From assembly GCA_963811895.1 (NCBI GenBank), contig CAWETE010000016.1, forward strand, positions 186,001-250,000: DNA of 64,000 nt, read 5' to 3'. This stretch comes from DASSUW01 sp963811895. GTDB taxonomy: Bacteria; Actinomycetota; Thermoleophilia; Solirubrobacterales; Solirubrobacteraceae. The notes below the pieces were generated by a model. The model searched no databases. It was not told where the DNA came from and saw only the letters and a program-made list of their open reading frames with translations. Numbering within the stretch: position 1 is the first letter of the stretch; every line of letters begins with the position of its first letter. Of this stretch, positions 44,662 through 53,902 are shown piece by piece. The position numbers and the translations under genes were made by a program.

Positions 44662-45772
44662 ATGCTCAAGACCAGGAAGCCCTCACATCGGCAGTGCCCA
44701 CGCCTGGGCGGCGTCGCGCTGTTCGTCGCCCTCGGCGGCACCGCGATGGCCAACGACAAGGTGCGCGCGTTCGTCACCGGCGCCGACGTCCGCAACAGCT
44801 CGCTGACCGGGAAGGACGTCCGCGACCGCAGCCTCACCGCCGCCGACCTGGCGCCAGGCGTGCTGCGAGCCGGCCCGCAGGGCCGGCGGGCCCGGCCGGC
44901 TCGCAAGGCCCGGCGGGTCCGGCCGGCTCGCAAGGTCCGGCGGGTCCCGCGGGGCCAAAGGGCGAGCGGGGGAGCGCGGTGAGGCCGGCGCACCCGGGCC
45001 CGATCTGGCGGGCGCCACCCACGTGCGCGTGCGCGGCGACCGGACTCCGGCCGAGAACGGCGCGGCGCTGCGGGCGGCGCTCGCGGCGATCACCGACGCC
45101 TCGGCGGCGAGGCCGTATGTCCTCCAGCTCGCGCCCGGCGTCTACGAGCTCGGCGGCACGACGCTGGAGATGAAGCCCGACGTGTCGATCGCCGGCGCCG
45201 GCGCGGACGCGACGCGGATCAGCGGAGACCTCGGGCACCACACGCTCGGCGCTGCGCTGGTCCTCGGCGCGGACCCGGACGGTGCTGCGCGACGTCACGA
45301 TCGTGAACCGAGGCGCCGTCAACGCCCCGCTCCACAACACCTTGACCGTGATCGACGCCACCATGCGGATCGAGGACGCCGTGCTGGAGGTACGAGCCGA
45401 TCAACGACCAGCGGGTTCGCGCTCGTCACGAGCTTCGGCTCCTCGGTCGAGGTGCGCGACAGCCGGCTCGAGTCCGACAGCGCGGGCGTCGGCCACGCCG
45501 CCACCGCGGTCGGCGGGTCGCACGTCTCGATCCGCGGCTCCGACCTGGTCGCCCAGCGCGTGCGATGGCGTACAGCCTGTCGGTGCACGACGTCGGCACG
45601 TCGGCGGTCATAGAGAACAGCGCGCTCGTGAGCAGCGGCGACGCGGTGCGGGCCATCTCCGGCCGAGCCTGGGTCGGCGCATCGCGCGTGGTGGGCGCGA
45701 GGCACCGGGAACGTCACCTGCGTGGGCAGCTACGACGCCGACTTCGTCCCCGTGGGCGCCGACTGCAACTGA
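44662..45772 (+). CDS. secreted collagen-like/beta-helix protein, copy 1, with several indels
   Basis: Starts MLKTRKPSHRQCPRLGGVAL. A hydrophobic segment LFVALGGTAMAND is followed by the actinobacterial repeat style GADVRNSSLTGKDVRDRSLTAADL, a collagen-like Gly-Pro-Ala region (GPAGPAGSQGPAGPAG), and a right-handed beta-helix part with THVRVRGDRTPAENG, YVLQLAPGVYELGGTTLEMK and PDVSIAGAGADATRI. Frame breaks are needed near 44882, 44954, 45270, 45400, 45560 and 45700. It ends near VGADCN and TGA 45770-45772. The next gene is a paralogue. Function unknown; pectate-lyase-like surface protein by fold. Confidence 0.7.
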
Positions 45773-45775
45773 CCC

Positions 45776-46821
45776 ATGCACCAGACCACACCCCTCAGGC
45801 GGCGCATCGGCAGCGCGCACCTCCTCGTCGGCGCTCATGCTCTTCGTCGCCCTCGGCGGCACCGCCATGGCCAACGACTCGGTGCGCGCGCTCATCACCG
45901 GCGCGGACGTCCGCAACGGCTCGCTGACGGGCCGCGACGTGCGCAACGGCAGCCTCACCCGCTCCGACCTCGCGCCGGGCGCGCTGCGCGCGGGGCCCGG
46001 CGGGCCCTCAGGGCCCGCAGGGCGAACGGGGCCCCGGCGGGCCCGACCTCGCGGGCGCGACGCACGTGCGCGTCCGCGGCGACCGGTCGCCGGCCGAGAA
46101 CGGCGAGGCGCTGCGCGGCGCGCTCGCGGCGATCACCGACGCCTCGGCGGCGAAGCCGTACGTGATCCAGCTCGCGCCCGGGCTCGTACGAGCTCGGTAC
46201 GACGACGCTGGCGATGAAGCCCGACGTGTCGATCGCCGGCGCCGGTGCGGACACGACACGGATCACCGGTGACTGGGCGGGGACGTCCCACGCTCGGCAG
46301 AGGCGCTCGTCGTCGCGAGCGGATCGCACGCTGCTGCGCGACATCACGGTCGTCAACCGCGGCGACGCGCCCGGCACTTCCACACCGTCTTGGCCGTTTC
46401 GGGGGGCCGACGATGCGGATCGAGGAGGCCGTGCTGGAGGCCGGGACCGCCGGCCGCAGCGCCTTCGCGCTGACCGCCGCCGGCTCATCCATCGACATGC
46501 GCGACAGCCGGCTCGCGACCGACGGCGCAGGTGCCCGCCACTGCCGTCGTGGCGATCGGCGGGTCCAGCCGTCCGCATCCGCGGCTCCGAGGTCGTCGCC
46601 AGGCAGCTCGGACGCGGCTTCGGTCGCCTTGACCGTGAGCGCTCGACGGCGGTGGTGGAGAACAGCGCGCTCGTGAGCCAGACCAACGCCGCCACCGCAG
46701 TCGACGGAGGCACCGCGACCGTCGGCAGCATCGCGCGTCGAGGGCAGCCGCCGCGGGCGCCGTCACCTGCGTGGCCAGCTACGACGGCAGCTTCGCCCCG
46801 GTGGACGGCGGCTGCAACTGA
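45776..46821 (+). CDS. secreted collagen-like/beta-helix protein, copy 2, with several indels
   Basis: A tandem paralogue starting 3 bp after copy 1 (MHQTTPLRRRIGSAHLLV). It shares LFVALGGTAMANDSVRALIT, GADVRNGSLTGRDVRNGSLT, a shorter Gly/Pro stretch, THVRVRGDRSPAENG, YVIQLAPG and MKPDVSIAGAGADTTRITGD, and ends SYDGSFAPVDGGCN. Frame breaks are needed near 45830, 46020, 46190, 46290, 46370 and several later places. The close similarity to copy 1 shows a recent duplication. Coordinates are those of the corrected gene. Confidence 0.7.
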
Positions 46822-46854
46822 GGGTGCACGCGACTGTGCACCCTCGTGCATAGA
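46821..46854 (+). promoter_or_regulatory. palindrome/-10 cassette, copy 2
   Basis: AGGGTGCAC-N6-GTGCACCCT (46821-46844), four bases, CATAGA (46849-46854) and 31 bases to ATG 46886, identical in plan to copy 1 at 44597-44630. It overlaps the stop codon of the preceding gene. Confidence 0.6.
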
Positions 46855-46885
46855 GGCGCGAGCGCGGTCACGGGAAAGTGGACCC

Positions 46886-47350
46886 ATGATCAAGACCGCG
46901 CTCAGCGCCTCCCTCATCGCCCTCGCCGTCCTCGCTCCCGCCGCCTCGGCCGCTCCCGAGCCGAGCCCAAGCCGATCAAGGAGCCGAAGGCCGCACGTGC
47001 TCGACGCGAAGACCGCCAGGTACTGCGCCGAGCTGGCGGCCGTCAAGCCCGACAAGAAGGGCATCGTCACGCTCACCAAGGAGCAGCTCGCGTTCCAGTC
47101 GAAGTTCGACTGCCCGGGCGAGCGGCCGGCGGACTGCCCCGACGAGGCCAAGCAGGAGAAGCTCGACAAGGCCGTCAGGGAGTACATCATGGATCGGCAG
47201 CGCAGCCACAAGGCCGAGTGGCCCGAGTGGCTCAAGCAGCCTACCGGCAGGAGTGCTCGCTCGAGAAGCCGAGCAAGACCGAGCCGGAGCCGCCCGCGCC
47301 GTTCGACCCGAGCGTCACCGGCAGCGACAAGCTCCCAGGTGAACTCATGA
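46886..47350 (+). CDS. small secreted protein A of a tandem pair, with indels
   Basis: The N-terminus MIKTALSASLIALAVL and the following APAASAA form a signal peptide that is identical to that of the next gene except at residue 6. The mature part has KTARYCAELAAVKPDKKGIV, FDCPGERPADCPDEAKQEK and REYIMDRQRSHKAEWPEWLK, with three Cys. Local frame slips (near 46965 and 47240) change short Lys/Glu/Pro-rich segments into Arg/Ser-rich ones. The frame stop TGA (47348-47350) overlaps the next ATG. Not a family I recognise. Confidence 0.6.
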   Translation: MIKTALSASLIALAVLAPAASAAPEPSPSRSRSRRPHVLDAKTARYCAELAAVKPDKKGIVTLTKEQLAFQSKFDCPGERPADCPDEAKQEKLDKAVREYIMDRQRSHKAEWPEWLKQPTGRSARSRSRARPSRSRPRRSTRASPAATSSQVNS

Positions 47351-47735
47351 TCAAGACCGCTTTCAGCGCCTCCCTGATCGCCCTCGCCGTCCTCGCTCCC
47401 GCCGCCTCGGCCGCCGACGAGGTCAAGCCGCCCCGGCAGACCGACCAGGCCGCCCCGACGTGCGCGGACGCCCGCGCCCGCCGAGGTCGACCCGAAGGCC
47501 CCGCCGGCCCCGCGGCTCACCAAGGTCGAGCTCGAGGCGCTCAAGAAGCTGCCGCTCTGCCCGCCGAGGAGCCGCGAGGAGGCGTGCCCGCCGGTCGACG
47601 AGGTCGCGTACGCCAAGGCGGTCGCGTTCCGCAGCGACCTCCGGCGCCGCTCCGCCTGCTATGGGTCCAGGAGCACGACCTGTGCATGCGCCGGCAGCTC
47701 GGCAACCGGTCCGGCGCGGACGGCCGCACCACTGA
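47347..47735 (+). CDS. small secreted protein B of a tandem pair, with indels
   Basis: Same signal peptide as protein A, then ADEVKPPRQTDQAAPTCADA. After a frame break near 47475 the sequence continues APAEVDPKAPPAPRLTKVEL and EACPPVDEVAYAKAVAFRSD, and after another near 47645 as WVQEHDLCMRRQLGNRSGAD. Cys spacing differs from protein A. The 3' end is uncertain because of the indels; I place it before the purB start. Function unknown. Confidence 0.5.
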
Positions 47736-47745
47736 CCCTCATACG

Positions 47746-49022
47746 ATGGCGGGCGTGATCGCCCGCTACACCCGCCCTGAGCTCGGCGAGCTCTGGACCG
47801 ACGAGGCCCGGATGACCGCCTGGCGCGACGTGGAGGTGGCGGCCGCGGAGGCGCTCGAGGGACCCACGGCAAGAGGACCTCGAGGCGATCCGCGGAGCCA
47901 CCTTCACGGTCGAGGCGGTGAAGGAGCGCGAGGCGGTCACGGACCATGACGTGGCCGCCTTCGTCGACGTTCTGAGCGGCGTCGGCGGGGCCGGCCGGCC
48001 GCTGGATCCACTTCGGCCTCACCTCGTCGGACGTGCTCGACACCGCGCTCGCCCTGCAGCTGCGCCGCGCCGGCGAGGTCATCGTCCCCGGCGCGCGCGA
48101 GCTGGCCGCCGCGCTCGCCGAGCGGGCGCGCGAGCACGCGGACACGCTGTGCGTCGGCCGCACCCACGGCGTCCACGCCGAGCCGACCTCGTTCGGTCTG
48201 AAGCTCGCCGGCTTCGCGATGGAGGCCCACCGCAACGCCGAGCGGCTGGAGCGCGCCTTCGCCCAGGCGGCGACCGGCGCGATCTCCGGCGCGGTCGGCA
48301 CCTACGCCTCGCTGGGCCCGGAGTACGAGGCCCGCGTGCTGGAGCGGCTCGGGCTGGCGGCCGAGCCGGTCTCCACCCAGGTCGTCCCGCGCGACCGCCA
48401 CGCCGAGCTGCTGAGCGCGATCGCGCTCGCCGGCGCCGGGCTGGAGCGCTTCGCGCAGGAGATCCGCCACCTCCAGCGCACCGAGGTGCGCGAGGTCGAG
48501 GAGCCCTTCAAGGCGGGCCAGAAGGGCTCCAGCGCGATGCCGCACAAGCGCAACCCGATCACCACCGAGCGGATCTGCGGGCTGGCGCGGGTCCTGCGCG
48601 GCTACGCCCAGACCGGGCTCGAGAACGTGGCGCTGTGGCACGAGCGCGACATCTCGCACTCGGGCGCCGAGCGCGTGGTCCTGCCCGACGCCACGATCCT
48701 CATCGACTACATGCAGCATCTCGCGCTGCGCGTCGCGCGCGGGATGGTCGTCCACACCGACCGCATGGCCGCCAACCTGGAGATCACCAGCGGCGCGCTG
48801 TTCTCCCAGCGCGTCCTGCTCGCCCTCGTCGAGCAGGGTATGCAGCGTGACGACGCGTACCGCATCGTGCAGCGCCTCGCCCAGCAGGCGTGGGACACTT
48901 CGACGCCTCTGCGGACGCTGCTCGAGCAGGAGCCCGGAGTGGAGCTCGACCTCGATGCGGTGTTCGACTACAGCCACTACATCCGTCACGTGCCGGAGGT
49001 GATGGGGCGTCTTGCCTTCTGA
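47746..49022 (+). CDS. purB: adenylosuccinate lyase, frame-broken near its 5' end
   Basis: PurB cleaves SAICAR and adenylosuccinate. N-terminal part: VIARYTRPELGELWTDEARM, then DLEAIRGATFTVEAVKERE and DHDVAAFVDVLSG in a second frame, and from WIHFGLTSSDVLDTALALQL onward a third, intact frame to the stop. Catalytic features are GRTHGVHAEPTSFGLK (His) and the signature GSSAMPHKRNPI with the catalytic Ser. Breaks lie near 47870 and 47994. Start ATG 47746 or GTG 47755. The 3' end overlaps the M24 peptidase gene by 11 bp. Confidence 0.9.
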
Positions 49023-50115
49023 CAACCTGCTGATCTTCGGGTCGCCCGAGACCTCGCCCGACCTGTTCCACGAGATCCCCACGGGGATCATCGACCCGTT
49101 CCTCTACGTGGAGGCGAACGGAAAGCGCGGCGCCACCGTCACCGTGCTCGACCAGCACAAGGTCAGTCCGTTCGGCATCGAGGTCCTCGACCCGTACGAC
49201 CTCGGCGCCGACGAGCTGTTCTCCCGCGGGATCAGCCGCTACGAGGTCGAGCTCGAGCTGTCGCGCCGCGCCTGCGAGGAGATGGGCGTCGGGCGCGCGA
49301 TCATCCCGCCGGAGTTCCCGGTCGGCCTCGCCGACCACCTGCGGGCGAACGGGATCGAGCTGTTCGTCGACCCGGAGGTGTTCGTCACCAAGCGGCGCGT
49401 GAAGACGGAGGCCGAGATCGAGGGCATCCGCCGCGCCCAGCGGGCGGCCGACGAGGCGATGGCGGTCGGCGCGCGCATGATCCGCGACGGCGGCACCTCG
49501 AGCGAGGACGTGCGAGAGGCGATGCAGGCCGTGTGCGACGAGCACGGCTGCGACCTGCCCGACGACGTGATCGTCGCCCACGGCCCGCAGTCGGCGATCG
49601 GCCACGAGTCCGGCCACGGCCCGATCGGCGAGGGCGAGGTCGTGGTCGTCGACATCTGGCCGCGCGACCGCCAGTCGCGCTGCTGGGCCGACATGACGCG
49701 CACCTTCATCGCCGGCGGCATGGAGCCGCCGGACGAGCTGGCCGAGTACTGGCGGCTCACCCGCGAGGCGCTCGACCGCTCGTTCGCCGAGGTCCGCGCG
49801 GGCGCCGACTGCCAGCAGATCTACGGCATCTCGTGCGAGCCGTACGAGAACGCGGGCTACCCGACGCAGCGGTCCAAGCCCGCGGGCGCCAAGCTCGACG
49901 AGGGCTACTACCACTCGCTCGGCCACGGCGTCGGCCTCGAGGTCCACGAGCGCCCGAACCTCGGCCGCACGCCCGACACGCTGCTGGCGGGCGACGTCAT
50001 CACGCTGGAGCCGGGCTGCTACAGCAAGCAGCTCGGCGGCGTCCGGCTCGAGGACCTCGTGCTCGTGCACGAGGACGGCGCCGAGCTGCTCACGGATTTC
50101 CCGTACGACCTCTAG
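49012..50115 (+). CDS. M24 family metallopeptidase (Xaa-Pro aminopeptidase-like)
   Basis: A 367-residue pita-bread-fold peptidase. Metal ligands are in VVVDIWPRD (Asp), CWADMTRTF (Asp), LGHGVGLEVHE (His), ITLEPGCY (Glu) and VRLEDLVLV (Glu). The N-terminal third is the creatinase-like domain. Start is TTG 49012, inside purB. Its stop codon TAG (50113-50115) is part of the CTAGG duplicated by the insertion sequence directly behind it, so the gene stays intact. It probably trims N-terminal residues before proline. Confidence 0.9.
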   Translation: MPSDNLLIFGSPETSPDLFHEIPTGIIDPFLYVEANGKRGATVTVLDQHKVSPFGIEVLDPYDLGADELFSRGISRYEVELELSRRACEEMGVGRAIIPPEFPVGLADHLRANGIELFVDPEVFVTKRRVKTEAEIEGIRRAQRAADEAMAVGARMIRDGGTSSEDVREAMQAVCDEHGCDLPDDVIVAHGPQSAIGHESGHGPIGEGEVVVVDIWPRDRQSRCWADMTRTFIAGGMEPPDELAEYWRLTREALDRSFAEVRAGADCQQIYGISCEPYENAGYPTQRSKPAGAKLDEGYYHSLGHGVGLEVHERPNLGRTPDTLLAGDVITLEPGCYSKQLGGVRLEDLVLVHEDGAELLTDFPYDL

Positions 50116-50116
50116 G

Positions 50117-51171
50117 TGTAGTTCCTGAGGAGGTTGTTCATCCGGGCCTCCTAGGAGGCTGGTGGTTGCGAAGCCACCAGTCCCAAGGAGGACGCCGGAT
50201 GAAGTTGCACGCTAACGCGGCGTTGTCATTGACGCAGCGGCGTCGGATGGTGTTGCGGGTGGTCGAGCAGGGCTGGTCGATCAAGGCCGCGCGGCGGCGG
50301 CGGAGACCAGTCGAAGAACGTGTGGGAAGTGGGTGTCTCGCTACCGGGCTGAGCGCGAGAGGCGGTCTGCTGGATCGCAGCTCGGCGCCGCGGCTGGTCG
50401 CCAATCGCACCGACGAGCGGCGGATCGAAGCGATCGCTGCGCTGCGGCGGCTGCGGTTCACCGGGCCCGGAGATCGCCGAGCTGCTGGGCATGGCCGCTC
50501 TCGACGGTGTCGGGGATCCTGACGAGGATCGGGATGGGCCGGCTGGGCCGGCTCGGGCTGGAGCCGGCCGAGCGCTACGAGCGCGAGCGACCGGGCGAGC
50601 TGATCCACATCGACGTCAAGAAGCTCGGGCGCATCCAGGGCGGCGCCGGCAAGCGCGTCCGCGACGGGCTGCGCCAGCACTACAACCCGCGCCTCACTGA
50701 CGCGCGCGGCGAGCGCCGCAGCACCGTCGGCTGGGACTACGTGCACGTCGCGATCGATGACTGCCACCCGGCTGGCCTACGCCGAGGTGCTGCGCCGACG
50801 AGAAGGCCACCACCGCGGTCGCGTTCCTGGGCCGCGCGATGGCGTTCTACGCCCGTCACGGGATCACCGTCGAGCGCGTGATGACCGACAACGGCAGCGC
50901 CTACCGCTCCGCGATCCACGCGCTCGCCTGCCGCGCGCTCGGCATCCGCCACCTGCGCACCGCGCCTACCGGCCCCAGACCAACGGCAAGGCCGAGCGCT
51001 TCATCCGCACCATGCTCGGCGGCTGGGCCTACGGCGCGATCTACGGCTCAAGCCGAGAACGCACCGCAGCCCTTGACGGCTGGCTCTACCACTACAACCA
51101 TCACCGCCGACACAGAGCCATCGGCCGCCAACCACCCATCACACGGCTGAACAACCTGCTCGGGTCCTACA
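50117..51171 (+). mobile_element. IS481-family insertion sequence with terminal repeats and CTAGG target duplication
   Basis: A 1055-bp element. Terminal inverted repeats of 24 bp (50117-50140 and 51148-51171) match at 20 positions; each starts TGTAG and ends AGGTTGTTCA. The flanks carry a direct repeat CTAGG (50112-50116 and 51172-51176), agreeing with the known preference of IS481 elements for NCTAGN. Inside the left end are a 14-bp palindrome centred on CTAG (50146-50159) and a 7-bp stem CTGGTGG/CCACCAG (50159-50180) just before the transposase ribosome-binding site. Confidence 0.93.
50199..51171 (+). CDS. IS481-family transposase, broken by indels
   Basis: ATG 50199 follows AAGGAGG by seven bases. 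The protein starts MKLHANAALSLTQRRRMVLR and carries a helix-turn-helix region, then the DDE catalytic core: IHIDVKKLGRI (first Asp), VMTDNGSAYRS (second Asp) and NGKAERFIRTMLGGWAYG (Glu), ending RPPITRLNNLLGSYT-like. Single-base indels near 50290, 50470, 50495, 50763, 50790 and 50970 split it. With these as written it would be non-functional; if they are assembly errors the element could be active. No stop lies inside the element in the final frame. Confidence 0.85.
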
Positions 51172-51176
51172 CTAGG

Positions 51177-52103
51177 TCACAGAGGTTCTGGTCGGCCACG
51201 ACCGTGAGGGTCACGGCGTTGCTCGCGGGCCGAGGTGTTGCCCGCGCGGTCGACCGCCTTCACCGTCCAGGTCTGGGTCCCCGGCTGCGTGTAGATGCCG
51301 ATCGAGGACACGTTGGGCGGCGTCAGCTGGAAGAACCTGCCGTTCAGGTAGAGCTCGTACTCGAGCTGCGGGTCGGCGTCGGTCGACGGCGTCCACCTCA
51401 GGATCAGGCTGCCGCAGTTGTCGTTGAGGTCCTCCACGGTGAGGTTCGAGGGCGCGGTCGGCGCGGTGAGTCCCCGTTCCCCGCCAGCGTGACCGTGACC
51501 GCGTTGCTCAGCCCCGAGATGTTGCCCGCGAAGTCGCGCGCGCGGACCTGGAACGTGTGCGTGCCGGGCGGGATCTTGCGCAGCGTGGTCGACGGGGTCC
51601 CCATGTACGGATGCGACGCGGTGCTGAGGACCTGGCCGTCCATCAGCACCTCGTAGCCGAACGACCAGCGGTCGGACGAGCGGTCCCAGGCGAGCGAGAC
51701 GGTCGAGATCCCGGTCCCGGTCGACGCGCAGGTTGGCGGGCGTGGTCGGCGCCGTCCGGTCGGGCAGCGGTGGTGACGGTCAGCGGCGCGCTGAGGCCGA
51801 GGTGTTGCCGGAGGGGTCCATCGCCTGGACGCGGTAGGCTGACGGTCCAGCTCGGCACCAGGCCGGTGAAGGTCTTGGTCGTGCTGTTGCCCGGGTGGTA
51901 GATGCCGCCGGCGATGTAGGCGTGGATCTTCCCCGAGTTGTCCTTCGAGGCGTTCCAGGCGATCGTGATCGAGTCCTCGGTGACGGCGACCACGCGCACG
52001 TGGTGGGGTCGAGGGTGGAGTGCGGTCGCTGCGCCGCCATGGCGGCTGGCGCGAGGACGGCGAACAGCGAGAGCACGGCACAGACGGCGAGGCTGACCCT
52101 CAT
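51177..52103 (-). CDS. secreted fibronectin type III repeat protein, broken by indels
   Basis: Starts ATG 52103 with signal MRVSLAVCAVLSLFAVLAP. Three FN3-like repeats follow: VVAVTEDSITIAWNASKDNS with GGIYHPGNSTTKTFTGLVPS; STVSLAWDRSSDRWSFGYEV with GTHTFQVRARDFAGNISGLS; and LILRWTPSTDADPQLEYELY with QTWTVKAVDRAGNTSA. Breaks lie near 52003, 51835, 51770, 51720, 51468 and 51227. TGA at 51177-51179 lies just outside the insertion sequence. A cell-surface or adhesive role is likely from the domain type. Confidence 0.75.
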
Positions 52104-52191
52104 GACTCTCCCCCGGAGATGTCGAAATCCTGCGGTATACGCGGGGTTACCGCCATCGGTTCTGGCCCCACCCTCATCTAGCCTGTGGGAC

Positions 52192-53061
52192 GTGACCGGC
52201 TTGACCCTGCTGGCCTCCGGCAAGGTCCGCGAGCTGTACGAGCTCGGCGACGACCTGCTGATGGTGGCCTCCGACCGCATCTCCACCTACGACGTCGTGC
52301 ACCCGACCCCGATCCCCGACAAGGGCAAGGTGCTGACGGCGCTCTCCGTGCTGTGGTTCGACCTCACACGTGACATCGTCCCCAACCACCTGCTGTCGAC
52401 CACCGAGGGCGTGCCGGACGAGTTCCGCGGGCGCGGCATGCGCGTCAAGCGGCTGAAGATGCTGCCGGTCGAGTGCGTCGTGCGCGGCTACCTGTCCGGC
52501 TCCGGCTGGAAGGACTACCAGGCCACCGGCCGCGTCTCGGGGATCGAGCTGCCGCCCGGCCTCAGCGAGTCCGAGCAGCTCGCGGAGCCGATCTTCACGC
52601 CGTCCACGAAGGCCGACGTGGGCCACGACGAGGCGATCGACTTCGACCAGGCCGCCGAGCTGGCCGGCTCGGAGGAGCTCGCCGCGCAGCTGCGCGACGT
52701 CTCGCTCGAGGTCTACACCCGGATCGCCTCCTACGCGCGCGAGCGCGGGATCATCCTGGCCGACACCAAGTTCGAGCTCGGGCTCGACGAGGACGGCACG
52801 CTGGTCCTCGGCGACGAGGTCTGCACGCCCGACTCGTCGCGCTTCTGGCCGGCCGACAAGTACGAGGTCGGGCGCGGCCAGCCGAGCTTCGACAAGCAGT
52901 ACGTGCGCGACTGGGCGTCCGGCACGGGGTGGGACAAGACCCCGCCCGCGCCGGCGATCCCGGACGACGTGGTGGAGCAGACCCGCGAGCGCTACGTGAC
53001 CGCGTACGAGCGGCTGTCCGGCGAGCCGTTCTCGGCGTGGCTGGAGCGCACGGCGCCTTGA
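52192..53061 (+). CDS. purC: phosphoribosylaminoimidazole-succinocarboxamide synthase
   Basis: A 289-residue SAICAR synthetase, which joins CAIR and aspartate. Typical segments are GKVRELYELGDDLLMVASDR, STYDVVHPTPIPDKGKVL, VECVVRGYLSGSGWKDY, ILADTKFELGLDEDGTLVL and DEVCTPDSSRFWPADKY. Length fits the longer purC type. Start GTG 52192 has TAGCCT seven bases upstream, suggesting a leaderless operon start for purC-purS-purQ-purL. Overlaps purS by TTGA. Confidence 0.96.
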   Translation: MTGLTLLASGKVRELYELGDDLLMVASDRISTYDVVHPTPIPDKGKVLTALSVLWFDLTRDIVPNHLLSTTEGVPDEFRGRGMRVKRLKMLPVECVVRGYLSGSGWKDYQATGRVSGIELPPGLSESEQLAEPIFTPSTKADVGHDEAIDFDQAAELAGSEELAAQLRDVSLEVYTRIASYARERGIILADTKFELGLDEDGTLVLGDEVCTPDSSRFWPADKYEVGRGQPSFDKQYVRDWASGTGWDKTPPAPAIPDDVVEQTRERYVTAYERLSGEPFSAWLERTAP

Positions 53062-53273
53062 GGGTGCGGGTCCTGATCCGGCCCAAGGCCGGGATCCTGG
53101 ATCCGCAGGGCCAGGCGGTGGAGCGAGCGCTGCCCGCGCTCGGGTTCGAGGGCGTCTCGAATGTCCACGTGGGCCGGCTCGTCGAGCTCGACGTCGACGA
53201 CCCCTCGCGGGTCGGCGAGATGTGCGAGCGGCTGCTGACCAACCCGCTCATCGAGGAGTACGAGATCCAGTGA
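53058..53273 (+). CDS. purS: FGAM synthase subunit PurS
   Basis: A 71-residue PurS: VRVLIRPKAGILDPQGQAVE, ALGFEGVSNVHVGRLVELDV and LLTNPLIEEYEI match the family. It bridges PurQ and PurL in the three-part FGAM synthase. Start TTG 53058 within the purC stop; GTG 53064 is possible. Overlaps purQ by GTGA. Confidence 0.94.
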   Translation: MRVRVLIRPKAGILDPQGQAVERALPALGFEGVSNVHVGRLVELDVDDPSRVGEMCERLLTNPLIEEYEIQ

Positions 53274-53902
53274 AGTTCGGCGTCGTGCAGTTCCCAGGCT
53301 CGTGCGACGAGCGCGACGCGCTGGCCGCGGCGCGCCGCGTCGGCGACGCCGTGCTGCTGTGGCACGCCGACGCGGACCTCAAGGGCGCCGACGCCGTGAT
53401 CGTCCCCGGCGGCTTCTCGTACGGCGACTACCTGCGGGTCGGCGCCATCGCCCGCTTCTCGCCGGTCATGGGCGAGGTCGAGCGCTTCGCCCGGGACGGC
53501 GGCCTCGTGCTCGGGATCTGCAACGGCTTCCAGGTCCTGTGCGAGGCCGGGCTGCTGCCGGGCGCGCTGCTGCCCAACACCTCGCTGCGCTTCGTCTGCC
53601 GCCAGGTGGACATCGAGGTCGTCAACACCTCGATCCCGTGGACGCGCGGCTGCGAGCCGGGCCAGATCCTCTCGATCCCGGCCAAGCACACCACCGGGCG
53701 CTACTGGGCCGAGGACCTGCCCGAGGAGCAGGTCGTCCTGCGCTACGCGCCCGGCCACAACTTCAACGGCTCGATGCGCGACATCGCGGGCGTGTGCAAC
53801 GAGGCCGGCAACGTGATGGGCCTGATGCCGCACCCCGAGCACGCCGTCGACGTCCTCACCGGGTCGGTCGACGGGCTGGCGCTGATCGGGGCGCCGGCGT
53901 GA
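53270..53902 (+). CDS. purQ: FGAM synthase glutaminase subunit PurQ
   Basis: A 210-residue class I glutamine amidotransferase. It starts MKFGVVQFPGSCDERDAL; the oxyanion/strand motif VIVPGGFSYGDYLRVGAIAR, nucleophile Cys84 in GICNGFQVLCEAGLLPGAL (first part) and GLMPHPEHAVD with catalytic His/Glu are present. It supplies ammonia from glutamine to PurL. GTG 53270, overlapping purS and purL by 4 bp on either side. Confidence 0.96.
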   Translation: MKFGVVQFPGSCDERDALAAARRVGDAVLLWHADADLKGADAVIVPGGFSYGDYLRVGAIARFSPVMGEVERFARDGGLVLGICNGFQVLCEAGLLPGALLPNTSLRFVCRQVDIEVVNTSIPWTRGCEPGQILSIPAKHTTGRYWAEDLPEEQVVLRYAPGHNFNGSMRDIAGVCNEAGNVMGLMPHPEHAVDVLTGSVDGLALIGAPA

